Made by a program: the position numbers and the translations under genes. A DNA stretch of 64,000 nt from Blautia sp. (lineage in GTDB: Bacteria > Bacillota > Clostridia > Lachnospirales > Lachnospiraceae): contig JAETNR010000013.1 in assembly GCA_021772055.1 (NCBI GenBank), forward strand, positions 20,574-84,573. The letters are read 5' to 3'. Below the pieces are notes generated by a model. The model did no database searches. It was not told the DNA's origin and saw nothing but the letters and a program-made list of their open reading frames with translations. This document shows positions 55,952 through 64,000 of the stretch, piece after piece (position 1 is the first letter of the stretch; the number at the start of each line of letters is the position of its first letter).

Positions 55952-56578
55952 TCATGAATTACTGCCATATTCCATTGTAGCACAGAAAATCGGAATTCTG
56001 AATTCTTTTTCCGCATACTTTTTTACCATTTCCAGGGTATCCCAAACTCCAGGGTACCTTCCGGAGGTAGTAAGACGGACAATTTTGCCATCTTCCACAA
56101 TCAGAATACAGTTAAAGAAGAGGACTCCCTCCCGAGTCATCCAGAACAGATAGCCTCCATCCCTGTCAATCCAATTTTTCAAAAGAGAAAATATATGCCT
56201 GTTTTTGGAATGACGCTCATAAATCCGGATTCCTTCGGTATTCTTAAGCATGGTATACTGATATTCCAGATATTCATCAATATCCATTTCATAAATCGGG
56301 GAATCCTGCAGTGTCTTGTCATACCGCTTAATCCCTTCCTCCGTATAGATTCTGATTTCCTCTGCTTCCGGATATTTCCGCCAAAGAAGCTCCGGCTGTG
56401 CAGCCTCTTCCATGGTAATTTCCAAACGTTTCCCCGTTTCTGTAAAAGCCCGGGCAGAATCCTGTTTGCAGTATATATGCAAAATACAAACTTTTGGCAG
56501 GAGCATGTCTAATACCGCCTGCAAGTGTATCCAGATTCCCGGCTCCAGATTTTCTACGATCAGATTTTTAGCCAGCAT
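55952..56578 (-). CDS. Uncharacterised cytoplasmic protein in the GH35 operon
   Basis: Not recognised. 208 residues, soluble, no signal peptide or membrane segment; mixed alpha/beta pattern with many acidic and aromatic residues (VENLEPGIWIHLQAVLDML, IYTEEGIKRYDKTLQ, MTREGVLFFNCILIVEDGKIVRL). The ATG at 56578 has GGAGGAG upstream, placed in the end of the GH35 gene. Its place between the GH35 enzyme and the sensor kinase suggests a role in control or processing of the same glycan, but that is a guess. Confidence 0.7.
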   Translation of the reverse strand: MLAKNLIVENLEPGIWIHLQAVLDMLLPKVCILHIYCKQDSARAFTETGKRLEITMEEAAQPELLWRKYPEAEEIRIYTEEGIKRYDKTLQDSPIYEMDIDEYLEYQYTMLKNTEGIRIYERHSKNRHIFSLLKNWIDRDGGYLFWMTREGVLFFNCILIVEDGKIVRLTTSGRYPGVWDTLEMVKKYAEKEFRIPIFCATMEYGSNS

Positions 56579-56582
56579 AGCT

Positions 56583-58592
56583 TCACTCCTCCTTCTCCAC
56601 TTTCCAGATTTTGATTTCAAAAGGTGCAAACGCCACTTTCATCTGCCCAAAGCCTTCATGATCTTTCCCATTCCAAAGGCCCTTCATTTTTCGGAAACCG
56701 CCAAATTCTATGGTCACCTCTTTTTTCTCTCCCGCAGTATTTACAGCATAAAGAAGATGTTCCTTCTTTTCCCTGTTCTCATGCACAGAGAATTCTACCC
56801 GGCGGTCTTCACAGGAATATTCTGCTTTTGGAAGCTGCAACTTTTCTTCCGCCTCCAGGGCATTGGCAAGGAACGTAATCCTCCCTCCCACCCCCTGTTT
56901 TCTCATTTCTTCTCCCAAAATCCGGCACACATTCCCCCGCCTGTCCGTCTCCGGTACTTTTGGACCTATGCATAAATGTCTGCCTTCTTCCTTTGCAAAA
57001 ATGCAGAGTTTTTTCTGTATCTCAGGCTCCATAAACTCATAGGAGGACGCAAACATCCAGTCATACTCCAGCATGCGCTCTTTTGACAGGCAGCTATCGG
57101 AAATATTATACTCCAGATGATGGGCGTCCAACATGTTCATAATGCCTTCTATCCATCTTTCATCCCCATAATGCCCGGACATTTCTTCTTCCGTACAATC
57201 CGGAAGTTCCTCCAAACGGAACAGTTCCTCCGGAATATCCGCGCCCCGGATGAAACAATTGGAAGAAAAAAGATTTCTGTTTTTCTCTGCCAGAAGCGCC
57301 TTCTTCCGTCCCATATCGTAATTTTTAAAAACCAGGATTCTTGGTTTCCGTTGATATTTCCATAGCTGCGCCCTGTTTACAAACTCCATCAGGTTCGAAA
57401 ACATTTGATACCATTCCAACCGGATGGTTCCATCATTTTTTACCGGGCATCCCGTCCACCGATCCCTCTCTGCAAGCATATAAAAGTTTACTGCCTTCAA
57501 TCCATTCATCAAAGAATACAAATAGCCAAACAGTTCTTCCTCCGGCTTCAGCAAAATTCCTCTATCAAACCAGGAACCGGAACCGAACTCCGGAACAAAG
57601 GGAAGTCTGCTGCTGCCGGAAAGATAGCGGATTCTCTCCTTCAGCATTTTTGTATCTTCCGGTTCCGGGTAAGCATCCATTCCTGCTACATCCAAACCAG
57701 GAATTTCTTCATCCCGAAATACAGAAACCGGTGTATATGTTTGATATGCACAATTATGGAATACGGGGATAGGCAGCTCCATGCGCTTCAAAATCCCCAG
57801 CATTCTTTTCAGTGCATCCAGTATCTGATACTCTTTATACTCTATCCAGTCAAAACAAGGCTCCATTTTCTGTCCTTTTTCATATCCTGACGGCATCTTT
57901 ACCTGTGAAAACTCCCTGTAATCTGTTCCATACACTGTATTCAGACTTTGGATATCCCCGTATTTCTCCTGCAGCATTTTATGAAACAGCATCTCTGACT
58001 CTTTCGAATAATCCAGAATATACGGAGCGTCTCTGAAAAAATTGCAGGTCTCATTATCTGCCTGTATGGCAATGATTCCTCCCCTGGGATAGCAGTGCTC
58101 CCGAAGAAGGGGAGCCATCTTTTGAAAATAGCGTTCTACTTCCCTGTATAATTTACTGCTGGCATAAGAAGGAATGGGAAACTGTTTCGTCACATAGGGA
58201 TAAACAACCGTTGTTCCCAAAGGCGATCTGGCCTGAATCTCCTCATCTGCCAAAATCCATTCCGGATATCCGAACAAGGTCATTTCCGCATTAATATGGG
58301 GACCCGGCCTGACGATCACGTACAGACCGTGCTTTTCACATAAGGTCAGAAATTTTTCCAGATCCTTGTCCGGGTCCTTTTCTCCAAAATCATATTCTCC
58401 CGGGGAAGTCTCATGGACAGCCCACGGAATATATGTTTCCACGATTCCAAAACCCATCTTCTTTATATTCTCCAGAGCCCTGTCCCAGTTTTCCTGTTTC
58501 ATCCGCCAATAATGAATGGAACCGCTGTATAAAGGAAGTTCCTGCTCTCCAATCCGGATTCCCTGCTCTGTAAATGCAGCCTGTCTTTTCAT
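56583..58592 (-). CDS. GH35-family beta-galactosidase-like glycosidase
   Basis: 669 residues. TIM-barrel start with GSIHYWRMKQENWDRALENIKKMGF and ETYIPWAVHE, acid/base glutamate in GGIIAIQADNETCN, nucleophile in RLPFVPEFGSGSWFD. Family GH35 removes terminal beta-galactose, but some members use other sugars. There is no signal peptide, so it acts in the cytoplasm on the imported oligosaccharide. C-terminal third is beta-rich. AAAGGATG precedes the ATG, overlapping the stop of the permease gene. Confidence 0.85.
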   Translation of the reverse strand: MKRQAAFTEQGIRIGEQELPLYSGSIHYWRMKQENWDRALENIKKMGFGIVETYIPWAVHETSPGEYDFGEKDPDKDLEKFLTLCEKHGLYVIVRPGPHINAEMTLFGYPEWILADEEIQARSPLGTTVVYPYVTKQFPIPSYASSKLYREVERYFQKMAPLLREHCYPRGGIIAIQADNETCNFFRDAPYILDYSKESEMLFHKMLQEKYGDIQSLNTVYGTDYREFSQVKMPSGYEKGQKMEPCFDWIEYKEYQILDALKRMLGILKRMELPIPVFHNCAYQTYTPVSVFRDEEIPGLDVAGMDAYPEPEDTKMLKERIRYLSGSSRLPFVPEFGSGSWFDRGILLKPEEELFGYLYSLMNGLKAVNFYMLAERDRWTGCPVKNDGTIRLEWYQMFSNLMEFVNRAQLWKYQRKPRILVFKNYDMGRKKALLAEKNRNLFSSNCFIRGADIPEELFRLEELPDCTEEEMSGHYGDERWIEGIMNMLDAHHLEYNISDSCLSKERMLEYDWMFASSYEFMEPEIQKKLCIFAKEEGRHLCIGPKVPETDRRGNVCRILGEEMRKQGVGGRITFLANALEAEEKLQLPKAEYSCEDRRVEFSVHENREKKEHLLYAVNTAGEKKEVTIEFGGFRKMKGLWNGKDHEGFGQMKVAFAPFEIKIWKVEKEE

Positions 58593-58598
58593 ATTTTT

Positions 58599-59438
58599 TC
58601 ATCCTTTCACTGCCCCTGCAGTCATTCCTGCAATGACTTGTTTCTGAAATAATAGATACATGATTACCACCGGCACGATGGAAATGACAAATCCAGCGCA
58701 CAAAAGGCCGTATCTTGCAGCATAAGACCCTTTTAATGCAGAAATAGCCAGGGTAAGTGTTTTCTTCTGGGGGGAAGAAATCAAAACCAGCCCAAGAAGA
58801 AGATCGTTCCAGCAATTCAAAAACGCCAAAGTTGCTACTGTCGCTATTCCCGGTTTCGCAATAGGAAAAATTACTTTAAAGAAAATCTGCATCCGGGAAC
58901 AGCCGTCAATCGTAGCGGCTTCATCCATCTCTTTCGGAATCCCGTCAAAGAATCCATTCATAATGTACATACTAAAGGAAACATTTGCAGCCGCGTACAT
59001 CAAAACAAGGCCAAACAAATTATCTGTAAGCCCCATTTTCTTAAAAAGCAGTACGGAAGGAATCAAAAGGGCATGGATGGGAATCATAATTCCAAGAGAA
59101 AAATAAGCTGACAGCAGGCCGTTTTTCCACACCCTTGTAAGTATATAGCTTCCCATAGAAGTTACGATCACCAGAATTACCAGGGTGGTCATACACACAA
59201 GCATGCTGTTAAAGAAATTCCTCTCAACATCTGCTCCGCTCCAAACCTCTCTGTAATTTTCCCAAAGAACTTTTTCCGGTAATCCGAAGGGATCACCGAA
59301 AATACTATTATTATCTTTTAAAGAAGAACAAACTACCCATAAAAACGGGTATAATGAAATCACTGCCGTTATGATCAGAAAAAGATATTTGATCATGGCA
59401 GTAAGCTGATACTTCCATGATTTTCGAAAAAAATGCAT
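58599..59438 (-). CDS. Carbohydrate ABC transporter permease, MalG type
   Basis: 279 residues with six membrane segments and the EAA loop NGFFDGIPKEMDEAATIDGCSRMQIFFKVIFPI. Inner-membrane half of a CUT1 sugar importer, paired with the MalF-type permease 10 bases upstream. AAGGAGGAA precedes the ATG. No ATP-binding subunit is in the operon; such importers in Firmicutes often share one MsmK-like ATPase. Confidence 0.93.
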   Translation of the reverse strand: MHFFRKSWKYQLTAMIKYLFLIITAVISLYPFLWVVCSSLKDNNSIFGDPFGLPEKVLWENYREVWSGADVERNFFNSMLVCMTTLVILVIVTSMGSYILTRVWKNGLLSAYFSLGIMIPIHALLIPSVLLFKKMGLTDNLFGLVLMYAAANVSFSMYIMNGFFDGIPKEMDEAATIDGCSRMQIFFKVIFPIAKPGIATVATLAFLNCWNDLLLGLVLISSPQKKTLTLAISALKGSYAARYGLLCAGFVISIVPVVIMYLLFQKQVIAGMTAGAVKG

Positions 59439-59448
59439 ATTTTCCTCC

Positions 59449-60324
59449 TTACTGCTTCTCTCGCCTTGCAGAGATCTTATTGAATAATAGTGTGATCACC
59501 AGGGACAGCACGACAATCGTCACGGTGATGGCACTGCCAAGTCCGAATTCCGAATTTACAAAAGCAGTTTTATACATATAAACTCCCAGATAAGCAGATC
59601 TTACTCCCGGTCCTCCCCCTGTCATGATCCAGGAATGCTCAAATGCCTTCAGAGAACCGGTCACACAAAGGATGATACAGATATTGGTAAATCCGGTGAT
59701 TTCCGGAAGAATGATCCGGAAAAAAGTTTGAACCCGGTTTGCCCCGTCAATCTCTGCACTCTCCACAAGTTCTTCCGGAATAGACTGCAGAGCCCCAAGG
59801 AAGATCGTCACATAAAGCCCGATATACTGCCAGACCTGGGGCGCCATAACTGCATATAAAAGCGTATGGATATTGGAAAGCCAGTTTGTCTGAAATCGTC
59901 CAAGCCCCACCATTTCCAGGATTCTGTTAAATACACCGATCTCACTATTATAAAATAAGGAAAACATCAGAGAGATTGCTACAGGCGCAATTACCACGGG
60001 CAGGAAAAAAATTGTCCGAAAGATTTTCATTCCTTTTGTTTTCATATACAGCAGATAAGCCAACAATAAGCCTACCGGTACCTGAATCACAAGCGTGATC
60101 ACCACAAGCTGAATCGTATTTTGGAAAGTCAGCCAGTAATCGTTGTTTCCCATCAGCTCTTTAAAATTATCCAGGCCCACAAAAATTTTGTCTGTAACAC
60201 CATTCCATTTTGTAAAGCTGTAATAACCGGTCTGTACTAACGGAATGAATAAAAAAATCGTATACAGTAAAAACACAGGAGTTAAAAAAGCAATGCAGAC
60301 AGGTGCTTTTCTATATTTTTTCAT
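59449..60324 (-). CDS. Carbohydrate ABC transporter permease, MalF type
   Basis: 291 residues, six membrane segments, EAA loop ALQSIPEELVESAEIDGANRVQTFFRIILPEI. N-terminus (APVCIAFLTPVFLLYTIFLFIPLVQ) typical of CUT1 permeases. GGAGGAATT precedes the ATG. Partner of the MalG-type permease and the binding protein. Confidence 0.93.
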   Translation of the reverse strand: MKKYRKAPVCIAFLTPVFLLYTIFLFIPLVQTGYYSFTKWNGVTDKIFVGLDNFKELMGNNDYWLTFQNTIQLVVITLVIQVPVGLLLAYLLYMKTKGMKIFRTIFFLPVVIAPVAISLMFSLFYNSEIGVFNRILEMVGLGRFQTNWLSNIHTLLYAVMAPQVWQYIGLYVTIFLGALQSIPEELVESAEIDGANRVQTFFRIILPEITGFTNICIILCVTGSLKAFEHSWIMTGGGPGVRSAYLGVYMYKTAFVNSEFGLGSAITVTIVVLSLVITLLFNKISARREKQ

Positions 60325-60351
60325 TATGTAATTCCTCCATGAAAAAGATCG

Positions 60352-60374
60352 GGGAGGCTGATTAGCAGCCTCCC
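60352..60374 (-). terminator. Hairpin between the binding-protein and permease genes
   Basis: 9-bp GC-rich stem (60366-60374 with 60352-60360), loop of five, followed by a mixed sequence with a late T-run. Probably lowers read-through and protects the binding-protein RNA, a common way to raise binding protein over permease. Confidence 0.6.
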
Positions 60375-60394
60375 GTTTTATGCTTAAAACATTC

Positions 60395-61696
60395 TTATTC
60401 TTTATCCAGCACAGCCTGCACCTTTTCCGTAAATTCTTCCGCAGTAAGTGCCTTGATAAACAGCTCGTCCAGGCTGGAGTCCATCATAGTGATTCCATCT
60501 GCACTTGGCATTGTTGTATAATGTACCTGTACCAGATTTTTTCCTTCTGCATAATCCAGGGTTTTCTGCATAATTAATTTCTGGGCTTCTTTGTCAACCT
60601 CTACTTTTTTACAGGGAATCATTCCGCTCTCTGTCAGAGACTTCGTTAATTCATCAGATGCCATCATATCACACACCTTCAGGAGTGCATCATGCTTTGC
60701 AGGATCTTCATAGGCTTCTTTGTTAATCATAAAACCATATACGGTAAATCCGGTCATGATCGTCGCCGGGTCAACTGTGGTATCCGGGAGCTTCGGCAGC
60801 GGAATAATATCGCTGCATTCCTGGATCTCCTCCGGAATGGATTCATACATCCATGGATAAGTATAGGTCATAGCTGCTTTTCTGTCCGTATACAGCTGAA
60901 GGCTTGCAGACCATCCGCCATTTGCCATGGTATCCTCCGGAAACAGCTTATGATCGATCATATCCAGGAAAGTATCTGCTACCTTCACTGCATTTTCTGT
61001 GTTAAAGGCACCTCCGGATGCCAGTGCCGTAATCTCGTCCGCTCCCCCTTCATACTGATTGTAAAGCTCACTGAACAGGAATTCGGAAGGAGTTCCTCCG
61101 TTGCTTCCGATAGCCATAGGGATGATTCCCTTCTCATTGAATACCTCACCTGCTGCCAGGAGCTCTTCATAGGTGGAAGGATAAGCTACTCCGCATTCCT
61201 CGAAAATTTCTTTATTGGCAAGAAGCACACCTCTGGTGGATTCAATGGGAATACCATAAGCATTTCCATCTCCTGCAATATAATAATCAAAAGCCCCGTC
61301 ATCAAAATCTTCCCGTTTGACATTTTCACTTTCTGCAAAATAATCGTCCACATTCAGCAAAAGTCCTGCATCTACCATGTCTTTCATCATGCCGCCGCCC
61401 CAGTAAGTAAATACATCCGGCAGGTCTCCTGATGCAGTCTGTGTTTTGATCTTGGTCTTATAGTCTTCTGTGCTGTAGGTCTGGAGAGTGATATCCATAG
61501 TATCTGCATTTTCCTGCTGGAACTTTTCAAATACAGGATAAAAATAATCGTATTTCGCGTCGCCTTCTCCCCAGTTTGTGGCAATGACAATTGAAACCTT
61601 TTCATCTGCTTTTACCACTTCGCCGCCCATAGCCGTGATACTTCCTGCACTCAAAACCGCTGCCATTCCCAGTGTTACCCATCGTTTCTGTTTCAT
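60395..61696 (-). CDS. Extracellular sugar-binding protein of an ABC transporter
   Basis: 433 residues of the cluster B binding-protein family: IVIATNWGEGDAKYDYFYP, ASGDLPDVFTYWGGGMMKDMV, and SGMIPCKKVEVDKEAQK. It has a signal peptide (KRWVTLGMAAVLSAGSITAMGG) but no lipobox cysteine: where a Cys is expected the sequence has ITAMGG. A signal-peptidase I site VKA-D (residues 28-31) is present, so the protein may be released or held otherwise. AAGGAGGAC precedes the ATG. First gene of the operon. Confidence 0.9.
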   Translation of the reverse strand: MKQKRWVTLGMAAVLSAGSITAMGGEVVKADEKVSIVIATNWGEGDAKYDYFYPVFEKFQQENADTMDITLQTYSTEDYKTKIKTQTASGDLPDVFTYWGGGMMKDMVDAGLLLNVDDYFAESENVKREDFDDGAFDYYIAGDGNAYGIPIESTRGVLLANKEIFEECGVAYPSTYEELLAAGEVFNEKGIIPMAIGSNGGTPSEFLFSELYNQYEGGADEITALASGGAFNTENAVKVADTFLDMIDHKLFPEDTMANGGWSASLQLYTDRKAAMTYTYPWMYESIPEEIQECSDIIPLPKLPDTTVDPATIMTGFTVYGFMINKEAYEDPAKHDALLKVCDMMASDELTKSLTESGMIPCKKVEVDKEAQKLIMQKTLDYAEGKNLVQVHYTTMPSADGITMMDSSLDELFIKALTAEEFTEKVQAVLDKE

Positions 61697-61741
61697 TCTT
61701 ATGTCCTCCTTATTTTTTTGTTTCGTTCTTTGTATGAACTA

Positions 61742-61783
61742 ATTATCACATAAGGAATAAATTTTGAAAATATCAATATTTTC
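61742..61783 (-). promoter_or_regulatory. Promoter and palindrome upstream of the binding-protein gene
   Basis: On the minus strand an extended -10 TGTGATAAT ends at 61742, and 17 bases upstream TTTTCA (61765-61770) is a possible -35. It overlaps a perfect 8+8 palindrome GAAAATAT-CA-ATATTTTC (61766-61783). This is a plausible operator site; the binding factor is not known. Confidence 0.5.
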
Positions 61784-61883
61784 CGTGAAATGTTATAAAT
61801 TCTTACACTGCAGTCCCAATTTCATTTTAAGCCGTTCATTAATGAATCATTTTTTCAATTGCTTTCCTGACCTCTCTCCGCAT

Positions 61884-61940
61884 AAAAAGTGGCCAGCTCT
61901 TCCACATAAATCTAACTGCAGAAAAGCTGACCACACTTTA
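61884..61940 (-). terminator. Terminator of the ROK kinase gene
   Basis: Imperfect stem of 61925-61940 with 61884-61898 (bulge of two and a G-U) and a T-run on the minus strand, 55 bases after the ROK stop. It separates the kinase from the ABC operon. Nothing else was recognised in the 299-base gap except the promoter/palindrome. Confidence 0.7.
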
Positions 61941-61995
61941 TTTTGCTGAAATTGTAACAGAAATCCTTTCGCCGTTCCCGTACCGCAGCGGCTTT

Positions 61996-62949
61996 TTACT
62001 TCAATCCGGCATGTTTTGCCGCCAAAATGCTGCCTCCGATAATTCCTGCATCATTTCCCAATGCTGCAAGGGTAATCTTTGCTCCTTTTTCAATCAGGAA
62101 AAAGTGTTTATCGTATTCCTGTTCTATGGCATCAATAATAATCTGTCCTGCTTTTGACACTCCGCCGCCGATTACATAGATTTCCGGGTCAAAAGCATGG
62201 GAAAATACGGAAAGTGCCTCGCCCAAAGCACCCATGCAGATTTCCAGACACTTCTTCGCCCCCGGATCTCCCTTGGAAGCACATGTACAAATATCTTTTG
62301 CTGAAAAATCCTCTTCCATGGTCAGTACAGATTCCACCTCACCGCTTTTCAGCAGTTTCTTCATGATACGCACCATGCCTGTAGCGGATGCAAACTGATC
62401 CACACATCCCGTATTGCCGCAGTTGCATTTCTCATGCTCCTCTATATGCGGGGTGATATGCCCGATTTCTCCGGCAATTCCATGAGAGCCTGAAATAATG
62501 TTTCCCCCGATGATAATTCCTCCGCCGACACCGGTTCCCAATGTCACCAGCATCATGCTGGAAGCAGATTTTCCGGCTCCGCAATAATATTCCCCAAGTG
62601 CTGCCAGGTTTGCGTCATTTTCTGCTGCCGCACAGACTCCCGGCAGCTCTTTCTCCATTTCCGTAACCGGATTAAAATCACGCCAGTTCAGATTTACACA
62701 GACTTTTACATATCCGTCCTTATCTACAGGTCCCGGGATTCCCATTCCGATTCCGGCAATCCTATCCATAGGGATCTGATGCTCAGACGCATATTTTCTA
62801 ATTTCCCCGGCAACCGCAGGAATAATCCTTTTTCCCTGATCTGAAAGATCTGTGTCTACTGCCCATTTATCCAGCAGTTCTCCTTTTTCGGAAAAACTTC
62901 CTATCTTAATCTGTGTTCCTCCTATGTCCACCCCAAACAATATATTCAT
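61996..62949 (-). CDS. ROK-family glucokinase-like sugar kinase
   Basis: 317 residues, ATP-dependent sugar phosphorylation in the cytoplasm. N-terminal phosphate loop GVDIGGTQIKIGSF, sugar site ENDANLAALGEYYCGAG, GTGVGGGIIIGGNI, and the zinc motif CNCGNTGCVDQFASATG. No helix-turn-helix, so a kinase rather than a ROK repressor. AAAGGAGAA precedes the ATG. Lies directly above the ABC/GH35 operon and could phosphorylate the freed sugar. Confidence 0.92.
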   Translation of the reverse strand: MNILFGVDIGGTQIKIGSFSEKGELLDKWAVDTDLSDQGKRIIPAVAGEIRKYASEHQIPMDRIAGIGMGIPGPVDKDGYVKVCVNLNWRDFNPVTEMEKELPGVCAAAENDANLAALGEYYCGAGKSASSMMLVTLGTGVGGGIIIGGNIISGSHGIAGEIGHITPHIEEHEKCNCGNTGCVDQFASATGMVRIMKKLLKSGEVESVLTMEEDFSAKDICTCASKGDPGAKKCLEICMGALGEALSVFSHAFDPEIYVIGGGVSKAGQIIIDAIEQEYDKHFFLIEKGAKITLAALGNDAGIIGGSILAAKHAGLK

Positions 62950-62988
62950 ATAACAATTCTCCTTTTTTATAATTGATATTATTATGTT

Positions 62989-63017
62989 AGGATAACATGT
63001 CCATAACCTTTGGTCAA
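62989..63017 (-). promoter_or_regulatory. ROK kinase promoter
   Basis: -35 TTGACC (63012-63017), 17-base spacer, -10 TATCCT (62989-62994) on the minus strand. Confidence 0.6.
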
Positions 63018-63070
63018 TCCATTTTGTTTAGTTCACATATCTTTATTTTCTGTCTCTTTTTCGTATCTGC

Positions 63071-63099
63071 TTGCCAAACAGGCCAAAAGCAGATATAGT
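63071..63099 (+). promoter_or_regulatory. Promoter of the HAD pseudogene
   Basis: -35 TTGCCA (63071-63076), 17-base spacer, -10 TATAGT (63094-63099). It is intact although its gene is broken. Confidence 0.6.
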
Positions 63100-63130
63100 A
63101 AAGACATCTATATTCCCGGAGGGATTACTA

Positions 63131-63713
63131 ATGATAAAAGCAAGCGCAGCGAATCGCTAATCGCCGGATCGGCAGCGATACTGCTGCAATCCACAGCAGG
63201 ATGATCCGCTTTCAATGTATGACGGAACTTCTTTCCCAACCCCCCTTTCCTTATGTAGAGGAAATGTATCATGCTTACTGGGATACGCTCATTGCTCATG
63301 CAGAACCCTATCCCCATGCACGGGAATTTCTTTCTATATTAAAGGATGGGGGAATCCGCATTGGAATCGGCACCGATATGACTGCAGCCATTCAATATCA
63401 GAAGCTGAGGAAATTAGGCTTCGCACCTTATATTGACTTTATGGTAACCAGCGAGGAGTCCGGCGCAGAAAAACCCCATCCTCATTTTTTTGAAATTTGC
63501 ATAAAAAAGGCCGGATGTCTTCCGGGGGAATGTGCATTTATCGGAGATCATTTAAAAAAGGATGTACAGGGCGCATGGGATAATGGACTGTACGGAATCT
63601 GGTACAGCAGGGAAAATCCGCCTGATAAAGAGGTAGGATTTCCTGTAATCGTTTCTTATTTTGATTTTTCAAATCTATCTGATTTCATGCATTTTTGCAG
63701 CAGCGAAAAATGA
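63131..63713 (+). pseudogene. HAD-family phosphatase, internally deleted
   Basis: The ATG at 63131 (after GGAGGG) opens MIKA, as in many HAD genes, but stops within nine codons. In another frame, from about 63138, the body of a HAD phosphatase continues: AIHSRMIRFQCMTELL, FLSILKDGGIRIGIGTDMTAAIQ (motif II), EKPHPHFFEICIKKAG (motif III lysine), ECAFIGDHLKKDVQGA (motif IV). Motif I (DxDxT) and the nearby cap residues are missing, so a deletion with frame change between codon 4 and the cap is the simplest reading. Without motif I it should be inactive. An internal ATG at 63201 gives an open frame of 170 residues. Confidence 0.75.
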
Positions 63714-63721
63714 GCGAACAC

Positions 63722-63751
63722 AAAAACAGCAGTCCTTCGACTGCTGTTTTT
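63722..63751. terminator. Bidirectional terminator between the HAD pseudogene and the rRNA operon
   Basis: Perfect 13-bp stem (63722-63734 with 63739-63751), tetraloop CTTC, A-run and T-run on the two sides. Confidence 0.9.
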
Positions 63752-63907
63752 ATATATCCTGTATCTTCAAAACTACATACATGTTGACATTCTCAAATCT
63801 TGAACCTTGCATTCACTGTCTAGGAAGTTCCATCTCACTTCGTTCAATGGAACGACCAAAACACTAACTTAAGCCCTGACTCCATCTTGTCTTCGCTAAG
63901 TGTTTTT
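63752..63907 (-). other. Trailer downstream of 23S rRNA, no 5S gene seen
   Basis: Between the 23S end and the terminator lie 156 bases. They include a long-range stem GACCAAAACACT (63854-63865) with AGTGTTTTTGGTC (63899-63911), which overlaps the last bases of 23S, and a smaller stem GTTCCAT/ATGGAAC. The conserved 5S sequence was not found. Confidence 0.6.
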
Positions 63908-64000
63908 GGTCAAGCCCTCGACCGATTAGTAGCAGTCAGCTCCATACATTACTGTACTTCCACCCCTGCCCTATCTACCTCGTCGTCTTCAAGGGGTCTT
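63908..64000 (-). rRNA. 23S ribosomal RNA, 3' end (partial)
   Basis: The minus strand ends with the highly conserved 23S 3' region: AGACCCCTTGAAGACGACGA, GGTTGATAGG-like helix (here AGGTAGATAGGGCAGGGGTG), GCAGTAATGTATGGAGCTGAC and TACTAATCGGTCGAGGGCTTGACC-type end. Only about 93 bases are in the window; the gene runs off the right edge. Confidence 0.93.

Noticed and set aside
63010..63204. 64-residue plus-strand frame upstream of the HAD pseudogene
   Set aside because: It spans the promoter and ribosome binding site of the HAD gene and has no features of a protein.

Overview
The window looks like chromosomal DNA of a low-to-mid GC Gram-positive anaerobe, most likely Lachnospiraceae and possibly Blautia or a close relative. 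Evidence includes a PolC-type replicative polymerase, class III fructose-1,6-bisphosphatase, CodY, CIRCE-controlled groESL, the TelA/XpaC pair, a YesMN-type two-component system with a sugar ABC transporter, many AGGAGG ribosome binding sites, and TTGACA-17-TATAAT promoters. The family call is inferred from gene content and protein style; no database was searched. No phage, transposase, integrase or CRISPR array was seen.

Layout. 0-5.2 kb: metY, a 3D-domain cell-wall protein, a lysozyme-like protein, tRNA-Gly(GCC), a row of stem-loops, and an orphan Lon-like AAA+ ATPase with an altered Walker B. 5.2-10.4 kb: purine block, with a ZTP riboswitch in front of a PurO-type IMP cyclohydrolase and a stand-alone AICAR transformylase, then an amidase, guaB and a small membrane protein. 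10.4-18.8 kb: groESL, codY, topA-dprA-comM and a small XRE regulator. 18.8-31.5 kb: a YARHG protein, a PurF-like protein without its glutaminase cysteine, fbp, polC, ispG, telA and an XpaC-like protein. 31.5-35 kb (plus strand): ilvE, thyA, folA and a VanZ-like gene. 35-43 kb: malQ, a tiny lipoprotein, an alpha/beta hydrolase, and a tetR-RND efflux operon under a consensus promoter with a TetR-like operator. 43-47 kb: DUF5067/DUF378-like genes, two tRNA-Gly genes, a DUF218 gene, cysE, tRNA-Ser and tRNA-Trp. 47-52.6 kb: a glycosidase remnant, a CDF exporter, two-subunit fumarase behind tandem promoter-bearing repeats, and kbl-tdh. 52.6-63 kb: a glycan-use locus read on the minus strand (ROK kinase; then binding protein, two permeases, GH35 enzyme, unknown protein, sensor kinase, regulator). 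63-64 kb: a decayed HAD phosphatase and the 3' end of a 23S rRNA gene.

How parts fit together. GuaB uses the IMP made by PurO and the PurH-like transformylase; the ZTP switch would raise those two genes when the transformylase substrate (ZMP/ZTP) builds up. ThyA and FolA form the thymidylate/folate cycle. CysE supplies O-acetylserine and MetY is a sulfhydrylase. Kbl-Tdh breaks threonine to glycine and acetyl-CoA. The 52.6-63 kb locus reads as sense (YesMN), import (ABC), cleave (GH35) and phosphorylate (ROK).

Items most worth a second look: the Walker-B-altered Lon-like ATPase, the cysteine-less PurF paralogue, the dispersed repeat that carries an extended -10 promoter, the RND pump with a ~340-residue coiled-coil insert, the small lipoprotein frame that runs through a terminator, the binding protein that has lost its lipobox cysteine, and the unknown protein of the GH35 operon.
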